Of a stretch of DNA of 64,000 nt, positions 53,938 through 63,840 are shown piece by piece; the stretch's first letter is position 1, and every line of letters starts with the position of its first letter. A model generated the notes under the pieces. It saw only the letters and a list, made by a program, of their open reading frames with translations, did no database searches and was not told the origin of the DNA. This DNA is from JBBATK01 sp039810585. GTDB lineage: Bacteria; Bacteroidota; Ignavibacteria; Kapaibacteriales; NICIL-2. A program made the translations under genes and the position numbers. The DNA is taken from contig JBDHXF010000013.1 of NCBI GenBank assembly GCA_039810585.1, positions 5,409-69,408 of the forward strand. The letters run 5' to 3'.

Positions 53938-54873
53938 TTATTTCAGTTCCGTTTGAAAAAAGTTGACAAGCTGTGTCTGAAGCTTCAAAGAGTACGCAAC
54001 GCGGTCAAAACCGGGTGGATCCTTTGCAGGGGCACCTATGCGCTGAGCGGCTTGAGTTTCAAAGGAACTGAGAAAGGAGAAATGTCCGGCACCTGGAACG
54101 ACTTCCTGATGCACGGTGGCCTTGCATTCGGAGCTATCCACGAAGTCCCCACCGAGCGGAACAGGGATATACGCATCGAGCTCTGCGTTCACGAGTAGCA
54201 ATGAAGCCTGCACATTGCGCAAGGCGCCGGGATATTGGAACCACGTCGGTACCATGGCAAACAATGCCGCAGCCCGAATTCGCGGCTCAGTATGCAGGTG
54301 TTCAGGCGCTTGGTCTGATTCCTGCTCGTGAAGCATGAGACCAAATTGCTGACGATGCTGCTGCACATCCATGGGGCGCGCACCAACCAGTACCATCCCA
54401 ACATTCGCGCCGGCGGAGTGTCCTACATAACCAATTCGCTCAACATCCACAGCCCGGCCAAACACATCATGCCGCAGCATCTCGTCAATACACTGCGACA
54501 CCTGATAACAGCGCTCAACAAACACCTCCATTCTGCCTTCTTTGGAATTGTCGAAGACGTTGTTGTAGGGATGTTCTGGCACACACACCATAAACCCCGC
54601 CCGCGCTAAGGCACAGGCATGCTCATGCCACGACAGCATGGATCCACCCGAACCATGGGAGATAATAATCAGCGGACAATGCGAGACACTCACATCGGCT
54701 GCCTCTGCCGCTCGTAGTAGGTAGGGTCCTAAGGGCAGATCCACCTCCGGCGCAGCCGCGGGATAAAAAACCATTACTCTCAGGGCTACACCCAATCGAG
54801 CATCCGTCCAACTCAATCGCTGAAAAGCGGCTGTGTGCATAACACTGTTTTCAAGTCGTAGAATTCGTACCAT
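53938..54873 (-). CDS. Alpha/beta hydrolase (PAF-acetylhydrolase/DLH-like)
   Basis: The 311-residue protein has an oxyanion-hole segment LIIISHGSGGSMLSW, the nucleophile elbow GYVGHSAGANVG (GHSAG, Ser nucleophile), the acid region LLLVNAELDAYIP and the histidine in VVPGAGHFSFL. This is a complete Ser-Asp-His triad of the platelet-activating-factor acetylhydrolase or dienelactone-hydrolase type. No clear signal peptide is present, so it is probably cytosolic. The frame is open to a GTG at 54966; the ATG at 54873 is preferred. Substrate is unknown. Confidence 0.82.
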   Translation of the reverse strand: MVRILRLENSVMHTAAFQRLSWTDARLGVALRVMVFYPAAAPEVDLPLGPYLLRAAEAADVSVSHCPLIIISHGSGGSMLSWHEHACALARAGFMVCVPEHPYNNVFDNSKEGRMEVFVERCYQVSQCIDEMLRHDVFGRAVDVERIGYVGHSAGANVGMVLVGARPMDVQQHRQQFGLMLHEQESDQAPEHLHTEPRIRAAALFAMVPTWFQYPGALRNVQASLLLVNAELDAYIPVPLGGDFVDSSECKATVHQEVVPGAGHFSFLSSFETQAAQRIGAPAKDPPGFDRVAYSLKLQTQLVNFFQTELK

Positions 54874-55340
54874 GCAAAAATGCACACGTCGCGGTAACAC
54901 GTCCGTCACGCTTTTCCACACGTTGCAAGCGGGAGTGAGAGTCTCACTCTTTTTATGGTTATCCACAAAACGACGAAATCTGCAGGAAAAAGAGGGGTGT
55001 TATGGGGATAAAGAATGACGATGTGGAAAGAATGAAGAAGAAGCGAGTGTTGGAACTTCTTGGCTTGAAGCCTCAGGCATTTTCGCGTTGGCTGCCAGTG
55101 TGGTAGCCGAGAGGGGGGGCTTACGTAACGATAAAAAAGCAGATCTATCCTAGGTTCGTCTCCTTCAAATCCTATCTCAAGATGATCGGAGGACGCTTTA
55201 CTCATGATACTCGCTACCGTAGTGTGTCGTCGGGTCGTCAAGCATGACTTCATCTCTTACGGCGTTGACCGATACTATTTCTATGTACTCTTTAGACGAA
55301 GAGTTATCGTGCTGTGACCTATATGCGGTATACGTGATAG
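54874..55340. other. Divergent intergenic region before the TPR-kinase gene
   Basis: About 470 bases with no supported gene. This gap must hold promoters for the hydrolase (minus) and the TPR-kinase (plus); I could not identify a good TAnnTTTG element. Confidence 0.4.
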
Positions 55341-57347
55341 ATGGAAGATGTGCAAACCATAGACACTGTCGGTGACAGAAGCGAGATCGAGATCGATCGT
55401 TTGAACGATAGTGCGTTGCAGTTATTGAATGTGGATGTACGTCGCAGTATTGAGCTTGCACAGACAGCCCTCAAGCAGAGTGAGGGAAGTGGAACAACTC
55501 CGGTGTATCATCGCGGAAAGGGACAAGCCTTGTTGACGCTTGGGGCGGCCGCGTATCGTCGTAACGAACACCAACAAGCCATCGAGTATAGTCAGCATGG
55601 AATGGAGTACTGTGAGTTGGTGGCCGACTTACGGTCGCTCACTTTCGGACTCAACACCATCGGTGCCACGTGGATTACGCTGGGCGAGTACGACAAAGCC
55701 TTGGAAACCCATCATCGGAGTTTGGCAATTCGTGAGAGCATAGGCGATGAACATGGCGCTGCCACCTCGCTCATGAACATTGGAAATGTGTACTACATGC
55801 TTGGCGAGTTCGCGCTGGCGTTGGACTACTACTTGAAGAGTTTAGATATCCGTCAGCGCATTAACGATAGTATTGGAATCGGCACCTCTCTCACCAACAT
55901 TGCAAACGTCCATGGGAGTATGGGCGACTACGATCAGGCGCTGGAATACCTGCTGCGCAGTGCTGATATGAAGGAGCAGACGGATAATAAACAGGGCTTG
56001 GGGCAGACACTGGTCGACTTAGCCGTTGAATACCTACGTCGTAACATGCTCAGCATAGCCATGGAGTACGCGCTTCGTGCGTATGAACTTTCGAAAGACT
56101 TTGGAAATAAAGTAGCGCAAGCTGCAGCACTGCACACCATGGCAGCCATTTAAGAAGCGGATGCACAGACCGAGCAGGCACTTAATACGTATCGTCGTTC
56201 GTACGATATCCGCCGAAGCATCGCTCATCACAAAGGGGAGGTGGAGAGCCTGATATCCATTGGGCGACTCCTCTGTCGTGTTGGTGATGCTGAAGAATCG
56301 GAAGGCGTGTTGCGTGACGCGTTGGCGGTTGCCGAGGATATGAAGTCTCGACCGTTAATCTACGAGGCCTGCGAGGCCCTGGCTCACAGTTGCGAATTGC
56401 GGGGGATGAATAAGGAGGGACTGCGATACTACAAGCGATTCCACTCGCTCAAGGAAGAAGTGTTCAATGAAGAGTCGACGCAAAAGACACGTAATCTGCA
56501 GATGCTGTATAAGGTAGAGCAAGCCAGACAAGAATCTGAAATCTACCGACTCCGAACAGTAGAGCTGAGCGCTGCGAACCAGGAAATTCTACGTCAGCAA
56601 CATGTGTTGAGTCAGCAAACCGAAGAACTCCACGCCCAAAATCTCGCCCTGCAAGAAGTGGTGCGCGACAAGAATCAACTCATCGCCATCGTTGCACACG
56701 ATCTAAAAAATCCGCTCAGTGGTATTGTGCTCACCACCTCGAATCTGCAACGAAATCACCTGCGCATGAACTCGGTGGAGATCACCTCGCAGTTGGACAT
56801 TATCGAGCGGACATCCAAACGCATGAAGGTGATCATTCACAAGCTGCTCGATCTGCATGCCATCGAGTCCAACCGCATGAACCTAAACTTGGAGTGTCTC
56901 AATCTTTGCGAGAGTGTTCAACAAGTGGTTGAGCGCTACCATCCGCGCGCTCTCGAGAAGGGCATGGCTCTTCATGTTGATGTGGAAGCGGCGCTGATGC
57001 CTGTACAAGCCGATGAGAACGCTCTTCAACAAATCATTGAAAATCTACTGTCAAACGCCATGAAGTTCTCGCCGGCCGGTACAAACGTTACACTTCGGTG
57101 CAAACGCGATGCGGAAGCGATGCTGCTGGAAATTTGCGACGAAGGCCCCGGCATTGATGATACAGATCGCGTCAAACTCTTCGAAAAGTTTGCGAAGATT
57201 TCGAACAGACCCACTGGCGGCGAAGAAAGTACGGGACTTGGATTGTCTATTGTGCAGCAACTCTGCAACGCAATGGGGATGACCATTGAACAACGCAATC
57301 TTCCCGAGCGAGGTTCACTTTTTAGCGTTCGCTGTATCGCGTGTTAA
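55341..57347 (+). pseudogene. TPR sensor histidine kinase with in-frame stop
   Basis: Two open segments in one frame (55341-56153 and 56154-57347) are separated only by TAA at 56151-56153. Read through, they give a 668-residue protein. TPRs (~30-300) and a helix carrying YYKRFHSLKEEVFNEES, also found in the cyclase array, are followed by a coiled coil, then HisKA with H453 (VAHDLKNPLSG) and HATPase with N (IIENLLSNAMKF), G1 (CDEGPGID), F (LFEKFAK) and G2 (STGLGLSI) boxes. The stop falls where the TPR pattern expects Tyr (HTMAAI-Y-EADAQTEQAL), so a single TAC/TAT to TAA change explains it. Kinase motifs are intact and the 3' half could restart at GTG 56241. No response regulator is adjacent. 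Sequencing error is the main alternative. Confidence 0.85.
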
Positions 57348-57412
57348 CGGTGATAGTTTGACTCCACTCACTGCAGCATTATAAGACGTTACCGAGAAGT
57401 GGTTCATGAGAA

Positions 57413-57449
57413 TTTTCTTACGCAGGGCCTGCGGCCTTGCGTAAGAAAA
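57413..57449. terminator. Inverted repeat between convergent genes
   Basis: TTTTCTTACGCA-GGGCC and its complement around a 3-nt loop form a long GC-rich hairpin with T on one side and A on the other. It lies between the ends of the TPR-kinase and AHSA1-type genes. The T run leads rather than trails on each strand, so it may pause or roadblock convergent transcription rather than terminate it classically. Confidence 0.5.
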
Positions 57450-57483
57450 ATACTCCGAACGTCTACCTGTTCAGCATCCATCA

Positions 57484-57984
57484 TCACACAATAGTACCGG
57501 ATGCAAGCAAAGCGACGAGCTGGTCGACGCAGATACGAACGCCTTGCTCCATTCCCATGGCGACGACAGTTTGCAAGCCCTCAGCACTGGCGTATGTTGT
57601 TTTCCATTCCACCCGCGTGCAGCTTTCGTGTTGATGAAAACTAATACGACCGTGCGACTCCGGTAGAGCCGGATTGGCAACTCCGTGTTCATCGCAAAAG
57701 CAGTCTTTCATGGCAAAGAACTGATGGAGAGAGATGTCGGTATAATCCATGCGACCCCAGTGACGTTCACCTTCCGGTCCGCACATGGCGTATAGCCAGT
57801 GCCCACCGACGCGAAAATCCATCTCCTTTGTTTCTGCACGCCAGGGTTGGGGACCCCACCATTGATCTAAATAGACTGCTTCTGTATAGGCTCGCCAAAC
57901 GATGGCCATTGGCGCATCAAAATCGCGAATAACACTAAAGGTGGAATCGCTCTGGTTGGCGATTATCTCGGTCTGACGGCTCAT
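57484..57984 (-). CDS. AHSA1/SRPBCC-domain protein
   Basis: The 166-residue protein fits the Activator of Hsp90 ATPase homologue 1-like (SRPBCC) family. FSVIRDFDAPMAIVWRAYTEAVYLDQWWGPQPWRAETKEMDFRVGGHWLYAMCGPEG (~16-72) shows the DAP..VWRAYTE..YL.QWWGP motif and the VGGHW turn; a C-terminal amphipathic helix closes the cavity. In many bacteria this family is paired with an ArsR-type repressor. No such gene is adjacent here, but two matching palindromes lie upstream at 58043-58085. Ligand or stress role unknown. Confidence 0.85.
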   Translation of the reverse strand: MSRQTEIIANQSDSTFSVIRDFDAPMAIVWRAYTEAVYLDQWWGPQPWRAETKEMDFRVGGHWLYAMCGPEGERHWGRMDYTDISLHQFFAMKDCFCDEHGVANPALPESHGRISFHQHESCTRVEWKTTYASAEGLQTVVAMGMEQGVRICVDQLVALLASGTIV

Positions 57985-58042
57985 GGTTTACTCCCTTCGT
58001 TGGTAAAAAAATCTTCAGAGACCCTGCCATGGTCTCTATATC

Positions 58043-58085
58043 TGCAACCACTCGGTTGCAAATATACTGCAACCAAATGGTTGCG
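58043..58085. promoter_or_regulatory. Two operator-like palindromes upstream of AHSA1 gene
   Basis: TGCAACC-ACTC-GGTTGCA (58043-58060) and TGCAACCAAATGGTTGCG (58068-58085) have the same half-site and lie 25 bp centre to centre, 58-101 bp upstream of the AHSA1-type start codon. The half-site GCAACC...GGTTGC resembles operators of ArsR-type repressors that control AHSA1 genes. A repressor acting in trans is inferred. Confidence 0.7.
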
Positions 58086-58230
58086 CAACAACTTTTTTCT
58101 CTCGAATACGTGCCGGAAACTTCCGCACAAAACAAAAGCGCCGATGAGATCGGCGCTTGGGAAGTGAGTAACAATGAACGTTCGCACAATAGACTGAAGC
58201 TTTTGTCCGTTCGAAAAATGCGGACCTCGA

Positions 58231-60045
58231 CTACTGATTGATGTAGATAAATGGAATACTGCGAAGAACCTCTTTTGTTTTGAGTTGCAGTAGGTATGTG
58301 CCGGAATGATCAAGAGCGCCTAGAGGAAGCGAGTATTGAACAGAGGCGTCGGCATTCTGACGGTATAGTGTTCGAAGAAGGCGTCCGTTCATGTCATACA
58401 CAGATAGCTGAACGTTGGCCGCCGACGGAACTGAGAATTGAATCCAGCTTTGGTCAGACGCTGGCGAGCCACTGAGCTGCAATGTTGCATGTACGAGTGG
58501 CGCTGGTGAGTTAAGAACTGACGACATCACGCAGGCGTCGGGGGACGGGTTTGACTCAATTGGGTCGAAGGGAAACATATCATGTCCCTTAAACGCCGGG
58601 TAGGCAAGTGGGTAACGAGTGGCTCGAAAGAGGGAGTTGTTCGTTGGCGTTACACCTTGATTGATTGGTCCTTTATCGTTCACGGGATTGGCGTAGTACC
58701 ACAGGATGTTCTGTTGGTCATCTACTTCGAACATCGTTCCGGCCGGACCATTGCAAATGAAAGTGTGACCGTTGGGAAGACGTTGAGCACCGGCCATGAA
58801 GGAGGCATAGAAAGTATCACGTGGTGTTCCAAAGTAGCGCCAGGATGCGAGCGCAGGACCAAAGCGACCTTCGTTTAGGGAATACACGCCATCGTCGGTA
58901 CGATCGGGATCGATGATGTCCACAGACGAGTACAATGTCGACGAATTCACTCCACTCGCCACGTTGTTAAAGATCATGATTTTTCCGGCATCCGGGACAC
59001 CGGCGGGAATCCAGCTAACATCATGCGGAAGGCCAAGTTGTTGATCTTCTACAGTCCCGCGAGAGTACATCATGGGGTTGCCCCAGCGATAGAGAAAGTC
59101 CCCTCCGCGTCCGTGATGACCGCCTGAATGTGAAGCTGCTTCGGCCATGCTGGTGCTGTGATCGATCACCCAAATCTCGCTGAAATTGTGAGAGCTCATC
59201 ACGATTTCATCGCGTTCCGGATTGTATGAAATGGCATTCACATGAGCCCAGTCCGGAAGTCCAATAGGCAGCGTACCGGCGTTGATATTCATGAGTTCAG
59301 GGTGTTCGGCAACTTTGCCGTAGGTGGCCTTGGTGCTATCCGATTCCTCAACCAGGTGATCCCACAAACGCCATTGCCAGACGATGTCGCCCGTTGTTGG
59401 ACCGGTGGGCTTGACTTCGATAATCTTTTCCGAGTAAAAGTAGAAGTTCGCCATCGTGTCACGGCCCATAGCGACGGCTTCTGCTTTCGTATGCACATCC
59501 AGCGCCAGAATGAGAACGTTGCCATTGGGGAGCGGACAAATGTCATGATGTTGAATCTCTGTACTGGAGTTCACGGTGTAACTCCACATGATTTCACCAT
59601 CCCACGAAATTCTCTCGATAATCCCACCAAAGCCCCCCGGTGGAGTGACTTTCGGATTGAGAACGGCGCCGGGTCGTAAAATCGAACCATCGGCTAGCAG
59701 GTACGCACTGCAGCCCGGTTTATAGGTGCTTGGCCAGGTGTGCGCCAATTTGCCGCAGTTATCGATCAGGTAGGTTTGTGTGTAGGACATTGGCGTAAAC
59801 AGTGTATAGCCTGCATCCGATGAGGTTCCGTCATAGTGCAGGAGACCAACCGTCTTCTGTGCGTGGAGCGAAATGGGCAGCAAGCCCACGTACAGTGCAA
59901 AAGCAAAGAACGTGAATCGTGCGAGTGCCGATTTCTGCTGTGCGGAGCTTCTGAGAACTTGATTCTCAGGTGGTTGCTGCTGAGAGTGCGTTGGTGAAAC
60001 GCAGATCGGTCTCTTAACCGACCACTTCTTTTCCTTGCCGTTCAT
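58231..60045 (-). CDS. Arylsulfotransferase-family protein, type IX cargo
   Basis: The 604-residue protein has a ~40-residue hydrophilic head, then an export helix (~42-64, FTFFAFALYVGLLPISLHAQ). An ASST-type six-bladed propeller follows: IQHHDICPLPNGNVLIL, PDWAHVNAISYNP and LGLPHDVSWIPAG carry the histidines and HVN motif. The Arg that follows HxN in E. coli AssT is not obvious here (SSHNFSEIW). The last ~75 residues (VQLSVYDMNGRLLRTLYRQ ... GTYLLQLKTKEVLRSIPFIYI) are a type IX tail. Sulfotransfer between phenolic esters is possible but not assured. Diverges from the second ASST gene. Confidence 0.78.
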   Translation of the reverse strand: MNGKEKKWSVKRPICVSPTHSQQQPPENQVLRSSAQQKSALARFTFFAFALYVGLLPISLHAQKTVGLLHYDGTSSDAGYTLFTPMSYTQTYLIDNCGKLAHTWPSTYKPGCSAYLLADGSILRPGAVLNPKVTPPGGFGGIIERISWDGEIMWSYTVNSSTEIQHHDICPLPNGNVLILALDVHTKAEAVAMGRDTMANFYFYSEKIIEVKPTGPTTGDIVWQWRLWDHLVEESDSTKATYGKVAEHPELMNINAGTLPIGLPDWAHVNAISYNPERDEIVMSSHNFSEIWVIDHSTSMAEAASHSGGHHGRGGDFLYRWGNPMMYSRGTVEDQQLGLPHDVSWIPAGVPDAGKIMIFNNVASGVNSSTLYSSVDIIDPDRTDDGVYSLNEGRFGPALASWRYFGTPRDTFYASFMAGAQRLPNGHTFICNGPAGTMFEVDDQQNILWYYANPVNDKGPINQGVTPTNNSLFRATRYPLAYPAFKGHDMFPFDPIESNPSPDACVMSSVLNSPAPLVHATLQLSGSPASDQSWIQFSVPSAANVQLSVYDMNGRLLRTLYRQNADASVQYSLPLGALDHSGTYLLQLKTKEVLRSIPFIYINQ

Positions 60046-60530
60046 TGTAGTCTTCCTTGTCGTTCATAAATCGTTTATGATTTGAATCAAGGTAGATGCA
60101 CAAGATCTGATAAAAAAACGTGGAGTGAGATTGTTAGCAAAATGACATACTAAATTCAGCGATCATGAACAAGGCTGTTTTCATAATGTCGCAAACTATA
60201 GTGTTCATGCGCCTTTGCGGACATTATGTCATAGAGAATGAACAATTCAATGTCATCATGATGAATAAAATACTTTCTCACCTCAATAGGTTTAGTTCAA
60301 TCTCTCACCTGAGTGAGCATCCCCAAAGACGAACATCGAGTGTGTCCGTCGGCTTTTCTAAAAACACCAAATACCTTGTAGGAACGCGATACACTATGAC
60401 ATGCTAACCAATGTTGAGATTGTTAGACTGTTAAAGTTGACGACGATGTGTAACAGTGGCGATGACGACAAGTTATTTCTCTCACACTGGATCCGGTGAG
60501 TGTTGTTCTGTACACTCTACCACTGTTTGC
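60046..60530. other. Divergent intergenic region of the ASST pair
   Basis: About 480 bases hold both promoters but no supported gene. I saw no clean TAnnTTTG box. The region is AT-rich with several TTG and TGTTA repeats. Confidence 0.4.
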
Positions 60531-62108
60531 ATGAAATACGCTTTTCTTCTGAGGGTAAGTGTTGTCCTCAGTCTTGTTCTTGTGGCTTGTGAGCATCATG
60601 AGAACCAGAATCCTGTTTCGTCAACTCAATCCGCAGACAGCTCGCAGCTCTCGCTCAGCATTTCGAAGGACTCGGTTCTTATTGACCCCTACGGAGTTGC
60701 GCCGCTGACGGCGTTGGTAAGCTTTCGTACACCCTATGCGGCCACGAGTAGCATTATCGTGTACGGCAAGCATGGCGATGCTTCCAATTTCACGCACTCC
60801 TTCAACGACGCCGGATATCAGCATTCGCTGAGTATTGTGGGCTTGTACGCAAACAGCGATAACCTCGTGCGCATTATGATGAGATCGAGCGAGGGCGCTC
60901 TGCGCGGAGATACCACCATTCATCTCGCTACCGGCTCACTTCCTCCGGGAATGCCCAGCGCTATCGATGTTATTAGCCGAAGCGATGGAGCGTATGAGCA
61001 GGGCTTAAATCTGGTGAGTAATTACTCATCGGCCACACCACAAATGCCACTGATGATCGACTGCTATGGTGATATTCGATGGGTACTCGACTACCGAAAC
61101 AACGCACTCCTTCAAAATCTGGGGTACGAAGACGGAATTGCTCGTCTACACAATGGTAATTTCTTCTTTGGTGATGCCTCTTCAAACGCCATTTACGAAG
61201 TCGATGTGCTGGGAAAAGTGATCAATGTGTGGTCGCTCAGCTACTACCGGTTTCACCACGAAGTGTATGAAAAACCGGATGGCAATTTCCTCATCAGCGT
61301 ATCGAAAGTTGGATCGACTCATGAGGATGGGACACCAACGGTGGAGGACTACATCATAGAGTTGAATAGATATTCCGGAGCGATCATCAACGAGTGGGAT
61401 CTGAAGCAATGTTTGGACGAATCTCGACACGTGCTGACGACAAACTCGCAGGACTGGGCGCATGTCAATGCCGTTTGCTACGATGCCTCGGACAACACCA
61501 TCATCGTTTCTTGCCGTGTTCAGGGAATCGTAAAGCTACGTTACGACAACTCGATCGTCTGGATCATGGGCAACCACCGCGGTTGGGGAACGAACCGTCG
61601 TGGGGAGGATTTGAATCAATACTTACTGCAACCACTGGATGCACAGAACATCGCCATTAGTGACAGCTTAGTATTAGATGGAAGCCAAAACCATCCGGAC
61701 TTCGAGTGGAATTGGTGTCAGCACAGCGTGATACTCCTGCCCAGCGGTCACCTGATGATGTTCGATAACGGTGATCAACGAAACTTCAACTCCACACCAC
61801 CTACGTGGTACAGTCGGGCTGTTGAGTTTGCAATAGACGCCCCACATCGCACCGTCAAACAAGTATGGGAGTACGGCAAAGAGCGAGGCAGTGAGACTTT
61901 CTCTCGAGTGATTAGTTCCGTGAAGTACTTGCCAAACACGAATCATATTCTCTTCAGTCCCGGATACCAAGTACCCACCGCAGAAGGATACGGAGGGCGC
62001 ATGGTGGAGATCGACTATGAAACGAAAGCTATTGTGTTTGAAATGACACTGACCGACGATCTTAAAATTGGCTGGCACCGCGTGTATCGTATGGATGCAT
62101 ACCAGTAG
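60531..62108 (+). CDS. Arylsulfotransferase-type lipoprotein
   Basis: The 525-residue protein has a lipoprotein signal (FLLRVSVVLSLVLVACEHH; Cys ~20) and an Ig-like N-terminal domain (SKDSVLIDPYGVAPLTALVSF). A propeller follows that keeps the ASST catalytic set: His in RFHHEVYEKPDGNFL, SQDWAHVNAVCYDASDN with H and N, SCRVQGIVKL with the Arg, and NWCQHSVILLPSGHLMMFDNGD with the nucleophilic His region. This supports PAPS-independent sulfotransferase activity on phenolic substrates at the outer face of the envelope. The frame is open from GTG 60456, but the ATG at 60531 gives the clean lipoprotein signal. Confidence 0.85.
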   Translation: MKYAFLLRVSVVLSLVLVACEHHENQNPVSSTQSADSSQLSLSISKDSVLIDPYGVAPLTALVSFRTPYAATSSIIVYGKHGDASNFTHSFNDAGYQHSLSIVGLYANSDNLVRIMMRSSEGALRGDTTIHLATGSLPPGMPSAIDVISRSDGAYEQGLNLVSNYSSATPQMPLMIDCYGDIRWVLDYRNNALLQNLGYEDGIARLHNGNFFFGDASSNAIYEVDVLGKVINVWSLSYYRFHHEVYEKPDGNFLISVSKVGSTHEDGTPTVEDYIIELNRYSGAIINEWDLKQCLDESRHVLTTNSQDWAHVNAVCYDASDNTIIVSCRVQGIVKLRYDNSIVWIMGNHRGWGTNRRGEDLNQYLLQPLDAQNIAISDSLVLDGSQNHPDFEWNWCQHSVILLPSGHLMMFDNGDQRNFNSTPPTWYSRAVEFAIDAPHRTVKQVWEYGKERGSETFSRVISSVKYLPNTNHILFSPGYQVPTAEGYGGRMVEIDYETKAIVFEMTLTDDLKIGWHRVYRMDAYQ

Positions 62109-63069
62109 TACACTCTTATGTTGAACATTCTTGGCAATACACATCGAGAAATCATCAGCCATGTGTGCGTCCACGATGGCTGATGACGTTCTCAGAGGTT
62201 CGTGTTAGGCAACACCCCGTTACCCAACATCCTCGGCCACGTCATTCATGGTTCCACTATTCTGAATGAACGTCACTCACCGTGACTCGTGACCAGTATT
62301 GCGACAAACACCTTATCGCAATCGTAGTGCTTGGCAAAGTTATCGTTAATTACTCTAATAAAACAACACTCAAAAAACACTCAACTGATAAACGTTGCAA
62401 CAACTGGCTTTTTAATCAGATTAAAAAATCATAATGTCAATAATGGTGCAGTTCCGGACGTCGAATTGACACAGGTATCGCATTGTATTGGCATGTACTA
62501 TAGGTCGCGAAAGTGTCGACCTACAGTCCAATTATCCCTTTGTAGTGCCAGTGCATCTCTCCCGGATGCCGCATCGATCCTTGCTTTTCCCGTATTAATA
62601 CGTACGTGCTTCGCACAAGCACGTCATTGTCGCGTTCACGTCCCATCTCGGATTTAGTCAGCCGAGTACATAATAACACTCTGTCGAATGATATCGTTCG
62701 TAGAGAGTCTTCGTAACTCGAAGGAGCTGTCATTTTATTGCGTCGATGTTGCAACATTGATGTAAATACAACAACTATTTAATTGCGTGTATTTACACAC
62801 AATAGGGTGATTGCTGTGCCCATAAAAGACAGCGATTTGGGAGAGCAATGTGAACAGAGGAGATGACAATGATCGCCATGATGAAGCACGATTGGTCAAC
62901 CGATGAGCGGTACACTTGCGCAGCAAGTGAGAATGAAAAATCGTTAGAAGGTAGACAAGCGCGCAGCTACGAGCTTGGAGATTCTCGGTGACACATCCAG
63001 CTGAATACGAGTTGTCCTTCGTTGGAAGTTTCCACGCCGGGTGTTTGGGTACAATGATACTCGCCTTGA
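62109..63069. other. 960-bp gene-free stretch
   Basis: No supported gene is seen. Structures: a 10-bp inverted repeat CATCAGCCAT/ATGGCTGATG (62153-62185) just after the ASST lipoprotein that could act as a transcript-end hairpin, and an ACGTGCTT-CGCAC-AAGCACGT hairpin (62604-62624). Confidence 0.5.
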
Positions 63070-63840
63070 TCAGATAACGGAGGCGCGGGAGCGATGAACG
63101 AAAAGGAAATCGAGATCGCTGCTGGTGTCGTCCGGCAGGGGAACGAACTTCTGTCCGCGAAGGACAAACGATATGTATCCAAGTTCCTGCAGAAGGTCAA
63201 AGCATTGTGAGCGGACTTCGTTATTCCATAGCTCAATTAAGAGAACCGGATGTTGGTTGCTGAGGATGTGGCGGGCACCTTTGAGTACCTCATACTCAAA
63301 GTTCTCGACATCAATCTTCATTGCCGCAATGGGACGCTCAGCCAGCAAAGTATCGAGGGTGAACAGTGGCACACGTTCTTCAGAGAAACTGTTTGACGCA
63401 TGGGCAGAACCCGCAGCATCCGAATGGACGGAGCTCAACCCGTGATAAACCACGCCGTCGTTCATGGGGATGCTGATGACGCAGGAATCGTCAACTGATC
63501 CGACTGCGCATTGGAAGAATTCAACCCGCGAGTTGATATGGAAGTGTGCTGCTACTGAGCGAAGCACTTCCAGATTAAGCGAGGCAGGTTCGATGGCAAC
63601 GATGCGGTGGGTGGTTTTGGAGGCAAGAAAAGCGACTGTCACCCCAATATTAGCACCAACATCAACCAGCTGTCCCTCGCTGAAGCGCGTATTTACGAGC
63701 TGAGCAAAGCGAACAAGACTTTGTTCTTGTTCCGTGGTCTCCAGCTTGCGAATGGTATAGAGGGCAAAGGCGTAAAGGTAGCGTTTGAGGCCAAAGACGC
63801 GTTGAAGCAGATACTGGATATTCCTTTTGAATGATCGCAT
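63070..63840 (-). CDS. FkbM-family methyltransferase
   Basis: The 256-residue protein has the S-adenosylmethionine motif I LVDVGANIGVTVAFLA (~58-73), IVAIEPASLNLEVLRSVA, and the FkbM signature MKIDVENFEYEVLKGARHIL followed by VLLIELWNNEVR. FkbM enzymes O-methylate sugars or polyketides; the substrate here is unknown, though envelope glycans are typical. The ATG at 63840 starts a basic helix. The gene stands alone at the window's end. Confidence 0.85.
   Translation of the reverse strand: MRSFKRNIQYLLQRVFGLKRYLYAFALYTIRKLETTEQEQSLVRFAQLVNTRFSEGQLVDVGANIGVTVAFLASKTTHRIVAIEPASLNLEVLRSVAAHFHINSRVEFFQCAVGSVDDSCVISIPMNDGVVYHGLSSVHSDAAGSAHASNSFSEERVPLFTLDTLLAERPIAAMKIDVENFEYEVLKGARHILSNQHPVLLIELWNNEVRSQCFDLLQELGYISFVLRGQKFVPLPDDTSSDLDFLFVHRSRASVI

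Noticed and set aside
53609..53956. 115-codon plus-strand frame between minus-strand genes
   Set aside because: Overlaps the hydrolase 3' end, has no motif, and covers the likely promoter of the BNR lipoprotein.
62331..62657. 108-codon frame in the 960-bp gap
   Set aside because: Contains hairpins and low-complexity sequence and shows no domain signal.
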